Positions 35,244-46,647 of a DNA stretch of 64,000 nucleotides are shown piece by piece. Source of the DNA: Tillus elongatus (lineage: Eukaryota; Arthropoda; Insecta; Coleoptera; Cleridae). The position numbers were made by a program, and so were the translations under genes. The stretch is from contig OZ023265.1 in the NCBI GenBank assembly GCA_964006375.1, positions 15,607,252 to 15,671,251 of the forward strand, given 5' to 3'. The notes below the pieces were generated by a model that ran no database searches, was not told where the DNA came from, and was given only the letters and a program-made list of their open reading frames with translations. Positions within the stretch are counted from its first letter, which is position 1, and each line of letters opens with the position of its first letter.

Positions 35244-35813
35244 ACTAAGTGAGTGGTGAACGTGTCGCCACCTAGTTCGGAACCAAGTACTATGTTGTCA
35301 CGCCCGCTCCAAATAACACAGAGTGTTAAAAATAGAGACAGTATACAACTAACTAACAGTTTAAAAAATTGTTAGCCCTGGCCCATTTCTACCCCAATAT
35401 AGGGACAAAGTATGTAAGACTAGATGCATTCTCGCAACAATTAGAACCGTAGACCGGTTTCGCTCTCATTAGAGCTCTTCAGTACGGCATACTAATTGTA
35501 GCAAAAATGCACCAAAAATAACACGACTGTAGTATAGCCAGTCTTAAAACACTAAGTGAGTGGTGAACGTGTCGCCACCTAGTTCGTAACCAAGTACTAT
35601 GTTGTCACGCCCGTTCCAAATAACACAGAGTGTTAAAAATAGAGACAGTATACAACTAACTAACAATTTAAACCGGTCTATGGTTCTAATTGTTGCGAGA
35701 ATGCATCTAGTCTTACATACTTTGTCCCTATATTGGGGTAGAAATGGGCCAGGGCTAACAATTTTTTAAATTGTTAGTTAGTTGTATACTGTCTCTATTT
35801 TTAAGCTAAGTAA
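35244..35813 (-). repeat. Hammerhead repeat, inverted block followed by a short forward block
   Basis: The motif ACTAAGTGAGTGGTGAACG starts at 35244 and again at 35551, a 307-bp head-to-tail unit on the minus strand. At ~35668 the orientation flips and a forward copy starts at AAACCGGTCTATGG, only a few bases before the ribozyme cleavage site. It runs to 35813. Together with 33646-34111 this forms a forward-inverted-forward arrangement. Confidence 0.85.
35438..35498 (-). ncRNA. Type-I hammerhead ribozyme, fully paired
   Basis: On the minus strand: CAATTAG, TATG, CCGTA, core CTGAAGA, stem II GCTCT/AGAGC with loop AATG, GAA, AC-CG-GT, C17, TACGG, TT, CTAATTG. Every core position fits the CUGANGA...GAAA...NUH consensus. 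All five core-side stem I pairs and seven outer pairs form. Cleavage is predicted after the C at 35452. It is the best ribozyme in the window and should be active if transcribed. Confidence 0.85.
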
Positions 35814-35816
35814 TAT

Positions 35817-36339
35817 ACAGGGTGATTCACAACGCAATAGACACAGAATGTGTGCATGTAAAGGACCTCAAAACGTGCCGCTACTTTATATAAAAATTTT
35901 CTCTGACGCTAATGGTTAGTGAGATATTGACCTCGTAGATTTGTTAATAATTACAAGAAACAGTTGTATTGCAGTAGTGCCCTAACATAGAATAACCAAA
36001 TTTAGTGGATGATTTTCTTTTATCAACATCGCTATTTGACAAAAATGTGAAGAAGATATAAACTCAAAAAGGGGCGGATCAGGGGTGGGTCACCATTTTA
36101 AGGATTTGACTTTTTAAACCCTAACCTAATTAAAAGTTAGAGTCCATCAATTTTATAGCAAATTAAATTTTCTATCTTTCTCACCTCCTATCAATGTTGC
36201 GATAAACAACCCGTTTTTGAGAAAATTAAGATTCTTGGAGTTGAGATCAAAAGAAAATTATGTCCATTGAAGACTTTATTAAACAATAACATACCTGAAA
36301 TTTAACAAAACGCTATTAAGTTATCAGATTTAAAATATT
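35817..36339 (+). mobile_element. Transposon end TACAGGGTGATTCAC and flanking unknown DNA
   Basis: It opens at a TA directly after the hammerhead repeat with a mariner-style terminal sequence. No transposase remnant was recognised downstream. Confidence 0.4.
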
Positions 36340-36540
36340 TTTACAAAAATTATCTATCAAATAACGTACTTGCTGCACCCAGACTCTTTTCAGCGCCTAT
36401 TCACTGTTGCTATATCCATGCTTTTTTTAAATGATAAAATATTTTAGCTCTCTATGTGAGACTGACAAACAAGGCCACCTCAAATTAATTTTTGGAAAAT
36501 ACTTTAAACAAATGAAATCAGATAACAATTTAAACATTGC
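36340..36540 (+). repeat. Family C fragment
   Basis: It matches 3480-3690: CTTGCTGCACCCAGAC, then GACTGACAAACAAGG and AACAATTTAAACAT. Confidence 0.7.
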
Positions 36541-37744
36541 GACGCACTTCCTTTTATACCAGATGACAATGCTCAAATAATTCCCAATCTATTCACAAAC
36601 CTAATTTGTCATTGGCATAAGCTAGGTTACCGGGAAATTAGAGGGCCGCCAGCTTTTACACAGTGGAGATGGGCGTGGGTCAAAATAAGATGTTAAATAG
36701 GGGCGCCACTTGATTGTTTAACCTCCACTCCCGGATATTCTAATAAGATGTTCACTAATATGCTTCCTTGCCCAGATCCAACACAACCAAGAATTCTTGG
36801 ATCACACTGGCAACTATAGCCAACCACAATCGAGCACAGGAAGCTGCAAGGGAGTTATCGTTGCTCTTGACTAGCACATAAAAACTCCATTTAACTCAAT
36901 AGCCATGCTTCTTTCGGTACATGAAAATTCGCCATTCCATGCGAGACTTATTCCACTCAAAATTCTCCTATGATACGTGAATTTGCCAAAGGTACTGCCC
37001 AATACAAGGATTTCTCTACCCGGTACAAGAATTTCTCTATCCTGTACAAGGATTTCTCTATCCGGTACAAGGACTTTCTACCCAGCACAAGGACCCTAAA
37101 AACAATAAGTAACGGAATGCTAGAGGTGTTATAGTTACGAGAAATGATGATTTCTTACCTCCAAAGAGGGCATACGAAACTCCAACCAACGTGACAAGAT
37201 CAAAGTGGTACCTATATATCCCCTCAAACGGGTATCTCTACAGTCTTCAACACCAGATACATAATTTACGATATCACCAAAAGACTGCAGATATTTTCTG
37301 AGTGCAATTTAATCCACTATGGGGATAAATAATATCCGACTTGCTTCTCAAAAAGAACCACGTGTTAGCTCCAACTAATACCAACTAAATCTCTCTCGAA
37401 CCTTTCGGATTATTCGCATTTCCTACCTGACAGCCAGTAGCGCCGTCGTTCGCTCTCACTTCATCCTATACGTTCCCAGCCATCTATCTTTCTCAACATG
37501 CGGACCATTCTCGAACCACCAACATTTTTAACCACATCGCCGGCGCGGCCGCCGACAAGATATACCAGGGGTAGTTCAAAGAGAAATGATTTAACGAAAT
37601 ATCTCAATTTCATTCAGTATACGAGGGATAGCCAGAAGAAATAACCATGATCGTCGCCAATAATTCTCTGTTTAACGCAGAGGAGGAACCACAAATACAC
37701 CCAAACTAGCCTAGCTGTTTAGCTACTCAATTTATACTGTTACA
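36541..37744. other. Unclassified, possible LTR-element leader
   Basis: A TAGGGGCGCCACTTGATTG sequence at ~36700 looks like the primer-binding region after an LTR, but I could not identify the LTR pair. A minisatellite (37000-37095) follows. Confidence 0.35.
37000..37095 (+). repeat. ~21-bp minisatellite
   Basis: TACAAGGATTTCTCTATCCGG and variants repeat about four to five times. Confidence 0.75.
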
Positions 37745-38480
37745 ACATAATTTGAAAATCTTCGTTCGCTGCTTCATCGCGGGGGTTCTTCTCCACCTTC
37801 TGCATATCTCCAACCACCCTCAATGCATAAAAAAGAACAAGGTGAACAAGAAAAAATTCTTGAGACCAACACCCAAGAAAGTTGAGGGACCTGCGCGGCG
37901 TAAACAGGATTTTAAGGAAGTAAAGCTGCAAAATGGGATAAAGGGAGCATATTGAGGTCCAACTAAGCTGGTTTTTTCGCTCACATTTTCTATTTGTCTT
38001 CTTCCCCGCCCAGCACCCCTATTAACTCCTGGTCCCGTAACTTTCTTGGGGGCTGTTTGCAAAGAATTTTTCTTGTGGTATGTGTATCCAGAAAGGGTTC
38101 TAAGCATGTTTCTGATTCTTTTTTCTAAAAGTCCCTTTTATGCTAAACTACAAATTAACCGAAAATTAAATGTTTATGCACAAAAGGACTGTACCTGTCA
38201 AATTATAAACGTGGCAGGCATTTTTCCTTATTAATCGCTTGGATGATTAGTATTAGTCATCGCAATCGAACCAGTTTCTGCAAACAAAATAACAAATAAT
38301 GATTTTTTAAACAAAATTGTAGTTATTTTAAAAATTTAGTACACACGCTTCCTTTATATGAGTTCTACTATGTATTAAAACCGAAGATTCTAGTTTGCAG
38401 GAAATTGTCCATTTAAAATATTTCTATGGAAATTCGATACCATAACGCACTTCCTGCACCTAAACTCTTTTCAACACATA
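37745..38480 (+). repeat. Family C, copy 3
   Basis: It is collinear with 3690-4150. It ends with an inverted GCACTTCCTGCACCTAAAC motif at ~38447. Confidence 0.7.
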
Positions 38481-39394
38481 TTTACTATTACTGTTTAGTA
38501 ATCCAGTACCTACATGTATTGATTAACCACCTGAATCTGATGCACACAACTACTTTCTTATTTGTTTGATTGGATGTTAAAATCATAATATTATACTACA
38601 GTCGACCCGAGGAAATTTGTTAATGTTAGGTTAAAATTAAAAGTTGGATTATTATTTACCTGTTCCTGTTTGTATTAACCTTAAAATATAACTTGTTTTA
38701 TATTATAAGATTCTAAGGTATTAGCGGAGTCTATTTCGAGGTTATCTCCTTCTTTTTCTTGTTCTTCTTCTTCTTTCTTGTTAATAACGTCTGTCAATTT
38801 CGAGGTTATGCCTAGAACGAGCACGTTTCTCTAATGACCCCTGTCAGTTGAAAAATGACAAATAGTGGTGTTGTCAGATTAAACTAGGGGAGGGAGATGG
38901 CTTCTAAATATCGTGAAAATAGAAACCTTAATATTTATACATAATAAAACGTAGTTCTAGATTAGTTTTAGACAAACTGAATCACTCTCAGTGAAATTTT
39001 CATTTATTAACATTTTTCTATCTTCAAATTCAGATGCGAGTTGTCACAAATGGCAACCCCGCTAATTCTTTATTGTGACACAGTTTTGTAGCCTGCTCGT
39101 TTGAAGTTTAATATAGAGCACTTTTTTGCAATAGCAGCGTAACCCTGATATATCTGTCTGACATTGTCTAACATTATAGGCACCCATTCAGGGGTAATTT
39201 CAGGTTATATCGTAAATTATTTATTTTTCATTTGGTTATAACTCAAGATTTACTAAACCGGTTGAGTTCAAGTTTAATAGATAGGATCACTTGTATGATA
39301 TCTACGTGTTGGTAAAGTGTTAGTTTAATATTTCTAGTAATTTAAAAGATATTGCGTTTTCAAGCAGTTTTTTGCCTATTTTTTTTCTATAAGT
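38481..39394. other. Unclassified DNA
   Basis: Contains a CTTCTT-rich tract near 38750-38785; otherwise nothing recognised. Confidence 0.4.
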
Positions 39395-39497
39395 AACGAA
39401 CTCATCCAAGCTATTATCAAGACGAAGGGGATTTCCAAAGGATTTGATTGGTCAAGTATTTTTTGAGTTATCGGGTGGACACCTATATAACATATGT

Positions 39498-39582
<85 letters not shown>
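39395..39582 (+). repeat. TA-core left arm and (TA)n at the M2 insertion site
   Basis: The arm has GAACTCATCCAAGC and ends GAGTTATCGGGTGGACACC. The tract 39497-39582 abuts the mariner end. Confidence 0.8.
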
Positions 39583-39585
<3 letters not shown>

Positions 39586-40003
39586 GGTCGCTGATAAGTC
39601 TGGAAACGGTCGATTATCCGGGAAAATATACAAGGTGTCGAAAAAAGTTTTATACAAAAGTTTTTGGGTTCTTCAATGTCTACTAGGCGGTGATAATTTC
39701 ATTTATACAGGGTTGGTCATACAGGCGTGGCACACCAATATTAATTTTTTTTATGGAACACCCTATATATTATTCGATATTTCAATCCTTCTCTTAATTT
39801 TGAGCAACATTTATCAGAAGCATGATGTACATAAACTCAATCGTTTCCGGGTAAAAAAATAAATAAAAATAAACGCTATTGTTTTTAAAATCTATTGGAT
39901 GAAGAACAAAAATAAATGAAAAGTAGAATATCTCTTGAAAACAATCTGTGAGTGTGAAAAGAACCGGTTGCGATGTTTTTAACATTGTTTGAAATCCTAT
40001 TTT
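39583..40003 (+). repeat. Left ~420-bp terminal inverted repeat of M2
   Basis: Pairs with 41229-41650. The inner boundary is near the transposase stop codon, which lies just inside the repeat. Confidence 0.9.
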
Positions 40004-41091
40004 ATAAGATGTTCAAAGTGTTCTCCATTGACCTCCTGACAATAATGAATTCGCTTAACAAAACATTGCACTGCATTTACAAGAGCGTTTTGAGGAATGT
40101 TATTAATTTCATGCACAATCCTTGCTTGCAACTCTTCAATATTCTGCAGTCTATTTTGGTAAATTAAATTTTTTACATGACCCCACAAAAAAAAGTCAAG
40201 CGGCGTCATGTCGGGAGACCTAGCTGGCCATTCAATAGTTCCCCTGCGCCCTATCCATCTGCCTGGAAAGGTTTGATTCAGATATTCCCGTACCTCAATT
40301 GCAAAATGAGGGGGTGCCCCATCCTGCTGAAACCATATTTCTTCCGCTGGTAGATTTGGGTCGTTATTGTTCGGAAATAATCGACTAACGTCTGGAACAA
40401 TTGATTCTTGCAAAAGTGTCAAATATCGAGCAGAGTTCAAATTACCGTGTATAAAATAAGGTCCTATGATATGTCCACCAATAATAGCACACCAAACATT
40501 TACTTTTTGCGGTCTTTGGGTGTGAATTTGTTCCATCCAATGTGGGTTTTCGTCTGACCAGTACCTACAGTTGTGTCGGTTGACTTGTCCATTCAAACAA
40601 AATGTAGATTCGTCGGAAAACAAAATGTGGTTGGCAAAGTTAAAATTTTGGCGTAACTTCTCCATAATAAGTTCACAGAACTCGATTCTGCGATCAAAAT
40701 CGTCTTCACTCAGTTCTTGCAATAAATGAATTTTATATGGACGGAACTTTTCCCGCTTCGTAATCTTTTGAATTGAATATCGACTCATATTTTGATTTAA
40801 AGCCAATTGCTGTGCCGAAGTTTTCGGATTTTCCACCACATCCAATATTACATTCAAAGAATTTTCTTCATTTGTAACGGTTACTGGCCTTCCAGTTCTA
40901 GGTTTATCCTTGATACCGCCAGTTTCGTGAAAACGATGCAAAGTTTTCGAAACTGTGGATTTGGAGATCGATTCCCGCTCAGGATGCAACTCATTGAACA
41001 TAATCACCACTTGAGCAAAACTTCGTGTTCTATCACCGTACCCTATCATCATTAAAATTTCGATACGTTCGGTTTCACTTAAACTTGCCAT
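39997..41091 (-). CDS. DD41D mariner-type transposase, intact
   Basis: Cut-and-paste transposase of the Tc1/mariner (IS630-related) superfamily acting on the long TIRs. The 364-residue frame has no interruption. The start ATG at 41091 is preferred over an in-frame TTG three codons upstream. Residues ~1-60 form a first HTH (STVSKTLHRFHETGG). GRP occurs at ~67-69 and a second HTH at ~93-118. Catalytic residues are Asp160 (LFSDES), Asp257 (QQDGAPPHF) and Asp299 (MTPLDF), with 41 residues between the last two: DD41D. The family features NRHNCRYWSDENPHW and RPQKVNVW are complete. Full length and all key residues suggest an enzyme that could still work. The fragments at 5636-6160 are distant relatives. 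Confidence 0.93.
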   Translation of the reverse strand: MASLSETERIEILMMIGYGDRTRSFAQVVIMFNELHPERESISKSTVSKTLHRFHETGGIKDKPRTGRPVTVTNEENSLNVILDVVENPKTSAQQLALNQNMSRYSIQKITKREKFRPYKIHLLQELSEDDFDRRIEFCELIMEKLRQNFNFANHILFSDESTFCLNGQVNRHNCRYWSDENPHWMEQIHTQRPQKVNVWCAIIGGHIIGPYFIHGNLNSARYLTLLQESIVPDVSRLFPNNNDPNLPAEEIWFQQDGAPPHFAIEVREYLNQTFPGRWIGRRGTIEWPARSPDMTPLDFFLWGHVKNLIYQNRLQNIEELQARIVHEINNIPQNALVNAVQCFVKRIHYCQEVNGEHFEHLIK

Positions 41092-41228
41092 TTTGCACAA
41101 AAACTGTTGACACTAAATTACTAATGTTTCAAAACTGTTGACACTGAATGAATGTTTGACATTCGTTGTCCTGGAAACATTTTAAAACAAAAGAATAATA
41201 CTGCGTTTCTTATGGGCATCTTATCTTA

Positions 41229-41650
41229 TCTTGGGATTCCAAACAATGTTAAAAACATCGCAACCGGTTCTTTTCACACTCACAGATTGTTTTCAAGAGA
41301 TATTCTACTTTTCATTTATTTTTGTTCTTCATCCAATAGATTTTAAAAACAGTAGCGTTTATTTTTATTTATTTTTTTACCCGGAAACGATTGAGTTTAG
41401 GTACATTATGCTTCTCATAAATGTTGCTCAAAATTAAGAGAAGGATTGAAATATCGAATAATATATAGGGTGTTCCATTAAAAAAATAATAATATTGGTG
41501 TGCCACGCCTGTATGACCAACCCTGTATAAATAAAATTATCACCGCCTAGTAGACATTGAAGAACCCAAAAACTTTTGTATAAAACTTTTTTCGACACCT
41601 TGTATATTTTCCCGGATAATCGACCGTTTCCAGACTTATCAGCGACCTTG
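41229..41650 (-). repeat. Right ~420-bp terminal inverted repeat of M2
   Basis: Near-perfect inverse of 39583-40003 by eye. Differences include a few A/T indels in poly-A/T runs. Confidence 0.9.
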
Positions 41651-41652
41651 TA

Positions 41653-41722
<70 letters not shown>
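41651..41722. repeat. (TA)n right of M2
   Basis: TA tract that continues the target tract on the other side of M2. The TA-core right arm expected here is missing; a hammerhead repeat follows instead. Confidence 0.9.
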
Positions 41723-41729
<7 letters not shown>

Positions 41730-41737
41730 TTCTCACC

Positions 41738-41799
41738 ACAAATAGAACCGTAGCCCGATTTCGTTCTAATTAGAGCTCGTCAGTACGACGTACCAATTG
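41738..41799 (-). ncRNA. Hammerhead ribozyme, inactivated
   Basis: CTGACGA and stem II survive, but GAAAC has become GAAAT and the cleavage triplet GTC has become GGC, which removes the required U16.1. Stem I is still largely paired. Confidence 0.7.
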
Positions 41800-41961
41800 T
41801 AGCGAGAAAACACCTATAAAGTAATACGGCTATGGTAGCCAAGCTTACAGGACATAGTGAGATGTAAGACAGGAGTCTGAGAGACTGTGTACAGCCACCT
41901 AACAATTTTGTAAATTGTCAGGCCTGGCCCATTTCTTCGCTAATATAGGACAATGTATGTT

Positions 41962-42024
41962 AGGCTATAGTATACCGTACTGACGAGCTCTAATTGGAGC
42001 AAAACCGGTCTACGGTTCTAATTG
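41962..42024 (+). ncRNA. Hammerhead ribozyme with a core mutation
   Basis: CCGTA, CTGACGA, GCTC/GAGC, CCGGTC and TACGG are present, but GAAAC reads AAAAC. This mutates G12, a catalytic residue, so strong loss of activity is expected. Confidence 0.75.
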
Positions 42025-42075
42025 TAGTGAGAGTATATCTAGCATTACATACATTGTCCCTATACAAGGAAAGAA

Positions 42076-42362
<287 letters not shown>

Positions 42363-42374
42363 GGGGAGATCCGT

Positions 42375-42438
<64 letters not shown>

Positions 42439-43016
42439 TACCGAAAACTCAAAAAATAGTAAACCGATCTTGATTAAATTTGGTAAGTACCTTCCTTCTG
42501 CCAGGAACTTGAAGAATTTCATTAGCCAGGAAAATCGGAGCAGGTTTTCCCGGAAAATGTTGTGTTCTCTTTCTAAAAAAAATTATCTCCGGAAATAACA
42601 AAGTAAAGGCAACCAAAATTGGTACGCGTGTTTCCATTCTAAAGCGTGATGCCTGTACCAAAATTTAGGACTTTAGGTTTAAAGACAAAAAAGTTATGGG
42701 TAGTTAAAGAAAAACAATTTGGAGTCTTCCTCAAAACGTCCAAAGTCGCGATTTGAAACGTCAAAATTGCCAATGTTTAGGCAAAAGACGTGAAACAAAT
42801 ACGGATTGTGAAAAGGAAATGTTGCAAGAAGAGTGTTGTACGAACCCTTACGTTTAAGCTTCAACTGTCATTGCCCTTCATTTTACCAAAATGTTTACAG
42901 AAAACTCTTTTCAAATAGACCCGTTCTCTGATGTTTTGGCTGTGGGTTTAGTTAAGTTGATGCTTTCGCTGTAGGTTTAATTAAGTTTATGGTTTACGGT
43001 CTATAATTTTTAGCTA
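42363..43016 (-). repeat. TA-core element inverted, (TA)n 42379-42436 with left arm and body
   Basis: Reads on the minus strand as the long body (ACTTTGACGTTTT-like segment, then GTTTTCCCGG) and the left arm ending at the tract. It runs head-on into the preceding element. Confidence 0.8.
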
Positions 43017-43017
43017 A

Positions 43018-43310
43018 AAATCTGGACGCAGCAAGCGCGTTTTGGTAGAGAATTTTCATTAAATCCTTCAAATTTCAATAACTCAGTTTGCTATTAACGT
43101 AAGGTTTGTCGGCTAGGAAACCAACATTTTAGTTTCTTTTCGGAAAATTTTTGTATATTTTCATACAATAAGTAATTTTGATAAAATATAGTACATCGTT
43201 TCTACTACATAGGCTATACCGGTAATCAGATTGGTGCCTGCTCGAATTTGCTATTAAAAACATTTTTATGAAAACTCACTTCCATAACGCACTTGCTGCG
43301 TCCAGACTTT
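43018..43310. repeat. ~290-bp repeat bounded by inverted GACGCAGCAAG ends
   Basis: The left end is GGACGCAGCAAGCGCG. The right end is CGCACTTGCTGCGTCC. A further inverted end follows at 43345-43390. Similar units are at 53519-53835 and in the array at 58750-60080. Confidence 0.75.
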
Positions 43311-43395
43311 TATTAATATGCCGTACTAATAGTGTAAAATTCTTATGCAAATTCGCTATTATAACGCGCTGGCTGCGTTCCGAATTTTTTATCTT

Positions 43396-46300
43396 ATCTA
43401 ATTTACTGTATTACATAACATTTATTGCTTATTAAAATTTCGTTAAGCCTGATTACGTCCCTGACTATCCTGCTATTCGGATTCCGTCCTCCTGGTCCTG
43501 CAACTGGACTGTAGGTTAAATAGAGTTGATGAATTACTGCGGACTGGACCTGCGTTCTTTAATTTATGATCATGTTATTAGGTGAGGTTAGAACAACTAG
43601 CCTCTTTTTCTGAGCTGCTCTACGTTCTGCGACTCAGATCTCATGACGTGAATTGCAAATCGCTTTCCTGGCCGCTTCCCTAATAAAATAAATGAAGGGT
43701 TTTCTAGGATCCCTTAATCTAGGAATTTTAAAGAACTAACCTTTTTAAAACAGCTGTGAAAACTCGAGCTATTGGCACAATATGTTCGTTGCTTTACAAT
43801 GTGTTTAATGTATCAGCAAAAATATTCTATTCATGTCATCACACAGCAATTGCGACTTTATATAAGACAGTTTTTAAAAAGTTTTGATTAAATTAGAATG
43901 GTTACTATGGTAATATGTATAGTAACTTGTAACGATTGCGATTCGTTACTACTTTAAATATTCAAAATGAACCCAACTCGTGAGAGACTTAATTATTAAC
44001 CGACAATCAAATATCTGTAAGTCAATTCATATTTTGATTTCAAAATTTTTCATTGAAAATTCGCTAAGAAATTTTTTATCGTAACACCCGTACTGAATTC
44101 CCTATAATATACGTCGAAATCCAATTATTAAGAGACGTTGCATTTTTGTTGAGGAAAATGAAGATCTCTATTGTCCTGGAATTCTAGGTAAATAACAGAA
44201 GCTGACGTAATTATGATGAAATCTAGAAAAACGGTTAGAAAACGGTGGACCAAGTCCATTATTGTTTTAAGGTGTGTATATAAGACGGAGTGCTTTCGCC
44301 ACCGATAAGAGGTCTCGTTTAATCTTATTCTAAGAGAGGAAGCTAGAAAGAGCTCGCGCACAGCCACTAACAGGTAACGGTGAGAATTTTGCGTGCAGCT
44401 CTGGCAAGAGGAAAAAGTTGGACCTCAACGGACAAAGCGTTAGCTGCAGAGGAGAGTTAGCTAGGCGGTTGACAAGCTAACATCATTCTAATTAGCGTGT
44501 CCCATAATTATCTTAAAATAAGTGATAAAATTCTTTTTCGTTGTCGATAATATCTAACAACAGTTGTCAGTGATTGTTTAATGTCATTTGATCTGTTTTT
44601 TTTTAATTTAAATTAACAACGTGTTTGGCAGAAAAACGCGAATTAAGCAGTAATCCTTTGTTCACCGACCTGGTGCATTCCTCACCTTAATCAGAAAGAG
44701 TTTCTGATTATTACCGAGCTTTGAATCAGTTGGCATTATAAATTTCACTTGAGCCAATTTACATTTTAATTGCTGTAGAGAGATTTTAGTCAAATTAATT
44801 CCGAACATCAACATGAGACGGTTGTTCATTTGATGTTAGGGGCCAAATTGTCTCACCCAGTATTCGAGCAACAATATCCACCTGCCTAATGAAACGTTTA
44901 TGGAAAGTACCACTTATTCTCTCCAAACTTCCCTCTCGTATTGGAATTGGTATGCCTATGTTAGGCCCTCATGGTTGACTCTACTTGAAGAGCATCTACA
45001 AAGGTTCAACAGGTAACTCCAGGTGTCAGGACTTGGTGAGTCGATTGAGTTTTATTTATGTGAACTATCAGAACATGCAGCAACCTAATGTTCTAATTTC
45101 TTTTTCTTGAAACTCTTGCTGTTTATTTGATATTTATTTGTGTATGAGTTAATGTTTATTTGAAATTTACCAACCATGTTAATTTAATTTTGTTTGCTAT
45201 CCCAAATTTATTTATATGAATAAATTTAATATTATTGTTAACATTGTGTGTGTGTGTGTGTGTGTTGTATCCTGATGGCCTCGGAAACCAGGTCCATTAG
45301 CCACAAACTGTTGATCGTTAACATTAACACATCTGTTTAATTGAAGAGAAATTCCTCCCTAATATGTTCCCTGTTTTGCAGCAACACAATTAATAAATTC
45401 TAATTATCGTTTATCTAGATTGCTTAAATTTTATATAACCAGGCCCTAGCCTGGGGCGCTCACAAATATAAGACTTCAGGCAGAGCAACACAGAAAAGAG
45501 CGTGAGTATCGAACCATATCAAGATCTGCCAAACTCCTAAAGTGTTTCTAGTGTTAATAATAATAATAATCTGATAGATGCTTTTAGGGTAGGGTTAATA
45601 GGCAAAAGTGACCTCACTATCAAGCAGATTCAAATCCACTTGAGGGCAATCACAATATACCACGTCTCGAGTAGGTTCGTTTAAGGACGATTACAAACTA
45701 TGTAAGGGAAATTGAAATGTGTATAAAATGCTACCACAGTTTGATTAATCGAGTTTTATAATTTATTTTAATATTTCTTTAATAACTGATTAGCTATTAA
45801 TTTTCTTATAGAATGTTTTTTAATAGATTAGAGAACTTTAAATTTTTTTCTTAATGCTTTTAAAAATATTTTTGCTGTTTCGTAAAAAATACGTTTTCGT
45901 AGAACTAAATTACGTTAATGAGGAGATCAGGATTTAGAAAAAGGTTTGCAATTGCAGCGATTCTTTTGTATGTCTAAAAAAAAAATACATTCCTTTCGAT
46001 TACATTCAGTATATTGATTTTTACTTTGAAACCTATACCTGTGTCTACAAAGTAACGCATAAATTCAATTAAATTGAAAGCGACCGCTATTAAGGAACAT
46101 TTATAAACAGGTCTCGTTTTATTTTCAAAAGCTAACTTTTTGATATAAAAATCTCACGCCTATCCTTATACCTCATCAAAGGGTAGCTACCCTTTCGCAA
46201 TTTTGAAATTGGATTGTGGGTAGTGGTGGAGAAAGAGCTTGTTTTCTTTCCCAAATATTTTGCAGGTGGATTGATCTCCACCGTCGCTAACTAGTCGGCT

Positions 46301-46647
46301 CTGTTAATTAGCGTTTGAAGAAGATGTTGCAGATGTGGACTGTATGTGGATTGTATTTTTAAGTGCACTGGATTGCAGGAGATATCAATGGTACACTTGT
46401 TCTTTTTATATATGCTGTATTGTTACTTTGTGCACTTTTATACTTAATTATTTACAGTTTGCGGTTTTACACTTGATTTGATGAGTTGCTCATGAGATTC
46501 CACAATCTTATTAGCTACATGTGTATTGTATTTATCTAAATGCGCCTATGATGGAAGTTGATTACGTATACTTCCTAATTTAGAAGAAAACACTGAATAC
46601 TTACGGTATTACTGTGCAAACGGAATTTAAGTTAGAGGATTGGAACT
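43396..46647. other. Long unclassified region
   Basis: Contains a TATATAAG box at ~44277, a (GT)11 run near 45244-45265, a short (AAT)n at ~45556 and a TGGGGCGCTCAC sequence at ~45453 reminiscent of an LTR/primer-site junction. No coding domain was recognised and no LTR pair found. Confidence 0.4.

Larger units (their letters stand above)
39583..41650 (-). mobile_element. Complete mariner-type element M2, 2,068 bp
   Basis: Outer ends are CAGGGTCGCTGATAAGTC and CAAGGTCGCTGATAAGTC (one difference), each next to TA. The inverted repeats extend ~420 bp with only scattered differences and one intact transposase lies between. The architecture (long TIRs, TA target, single intronless ORF) is that of an autonomous element. 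High TIR identity and an uninterrupted ORF imply recent activity. Confidence 0.93.
41735..42075. repeat. Second hammerhead (retrozyme-like) locus, decayed
   Basis: A minus-oriented block (41735 to ~41960) is followed by a plus block (~41962-42075). Both are diverged from the locus at 33.6-35.8 kb but share GAACCGTAG, the ribozyme and the GGCCCATTTCT segment. Confidence 0.8.

Noticed and set aside
36700..36720. LTR/primer-site junction (GGGGCGCCACTTGATTG)
   Set aside because: No matching LTR pair or gag/pol sequence could be found in the window; left as a comment only.
44250..45470. Possible LTR with TATA box (44277), AATAAA and TGGGGCGCTC at its end
   Set aside because: No second LTR and no internal coding region were recognised, so the evidence is too thin.
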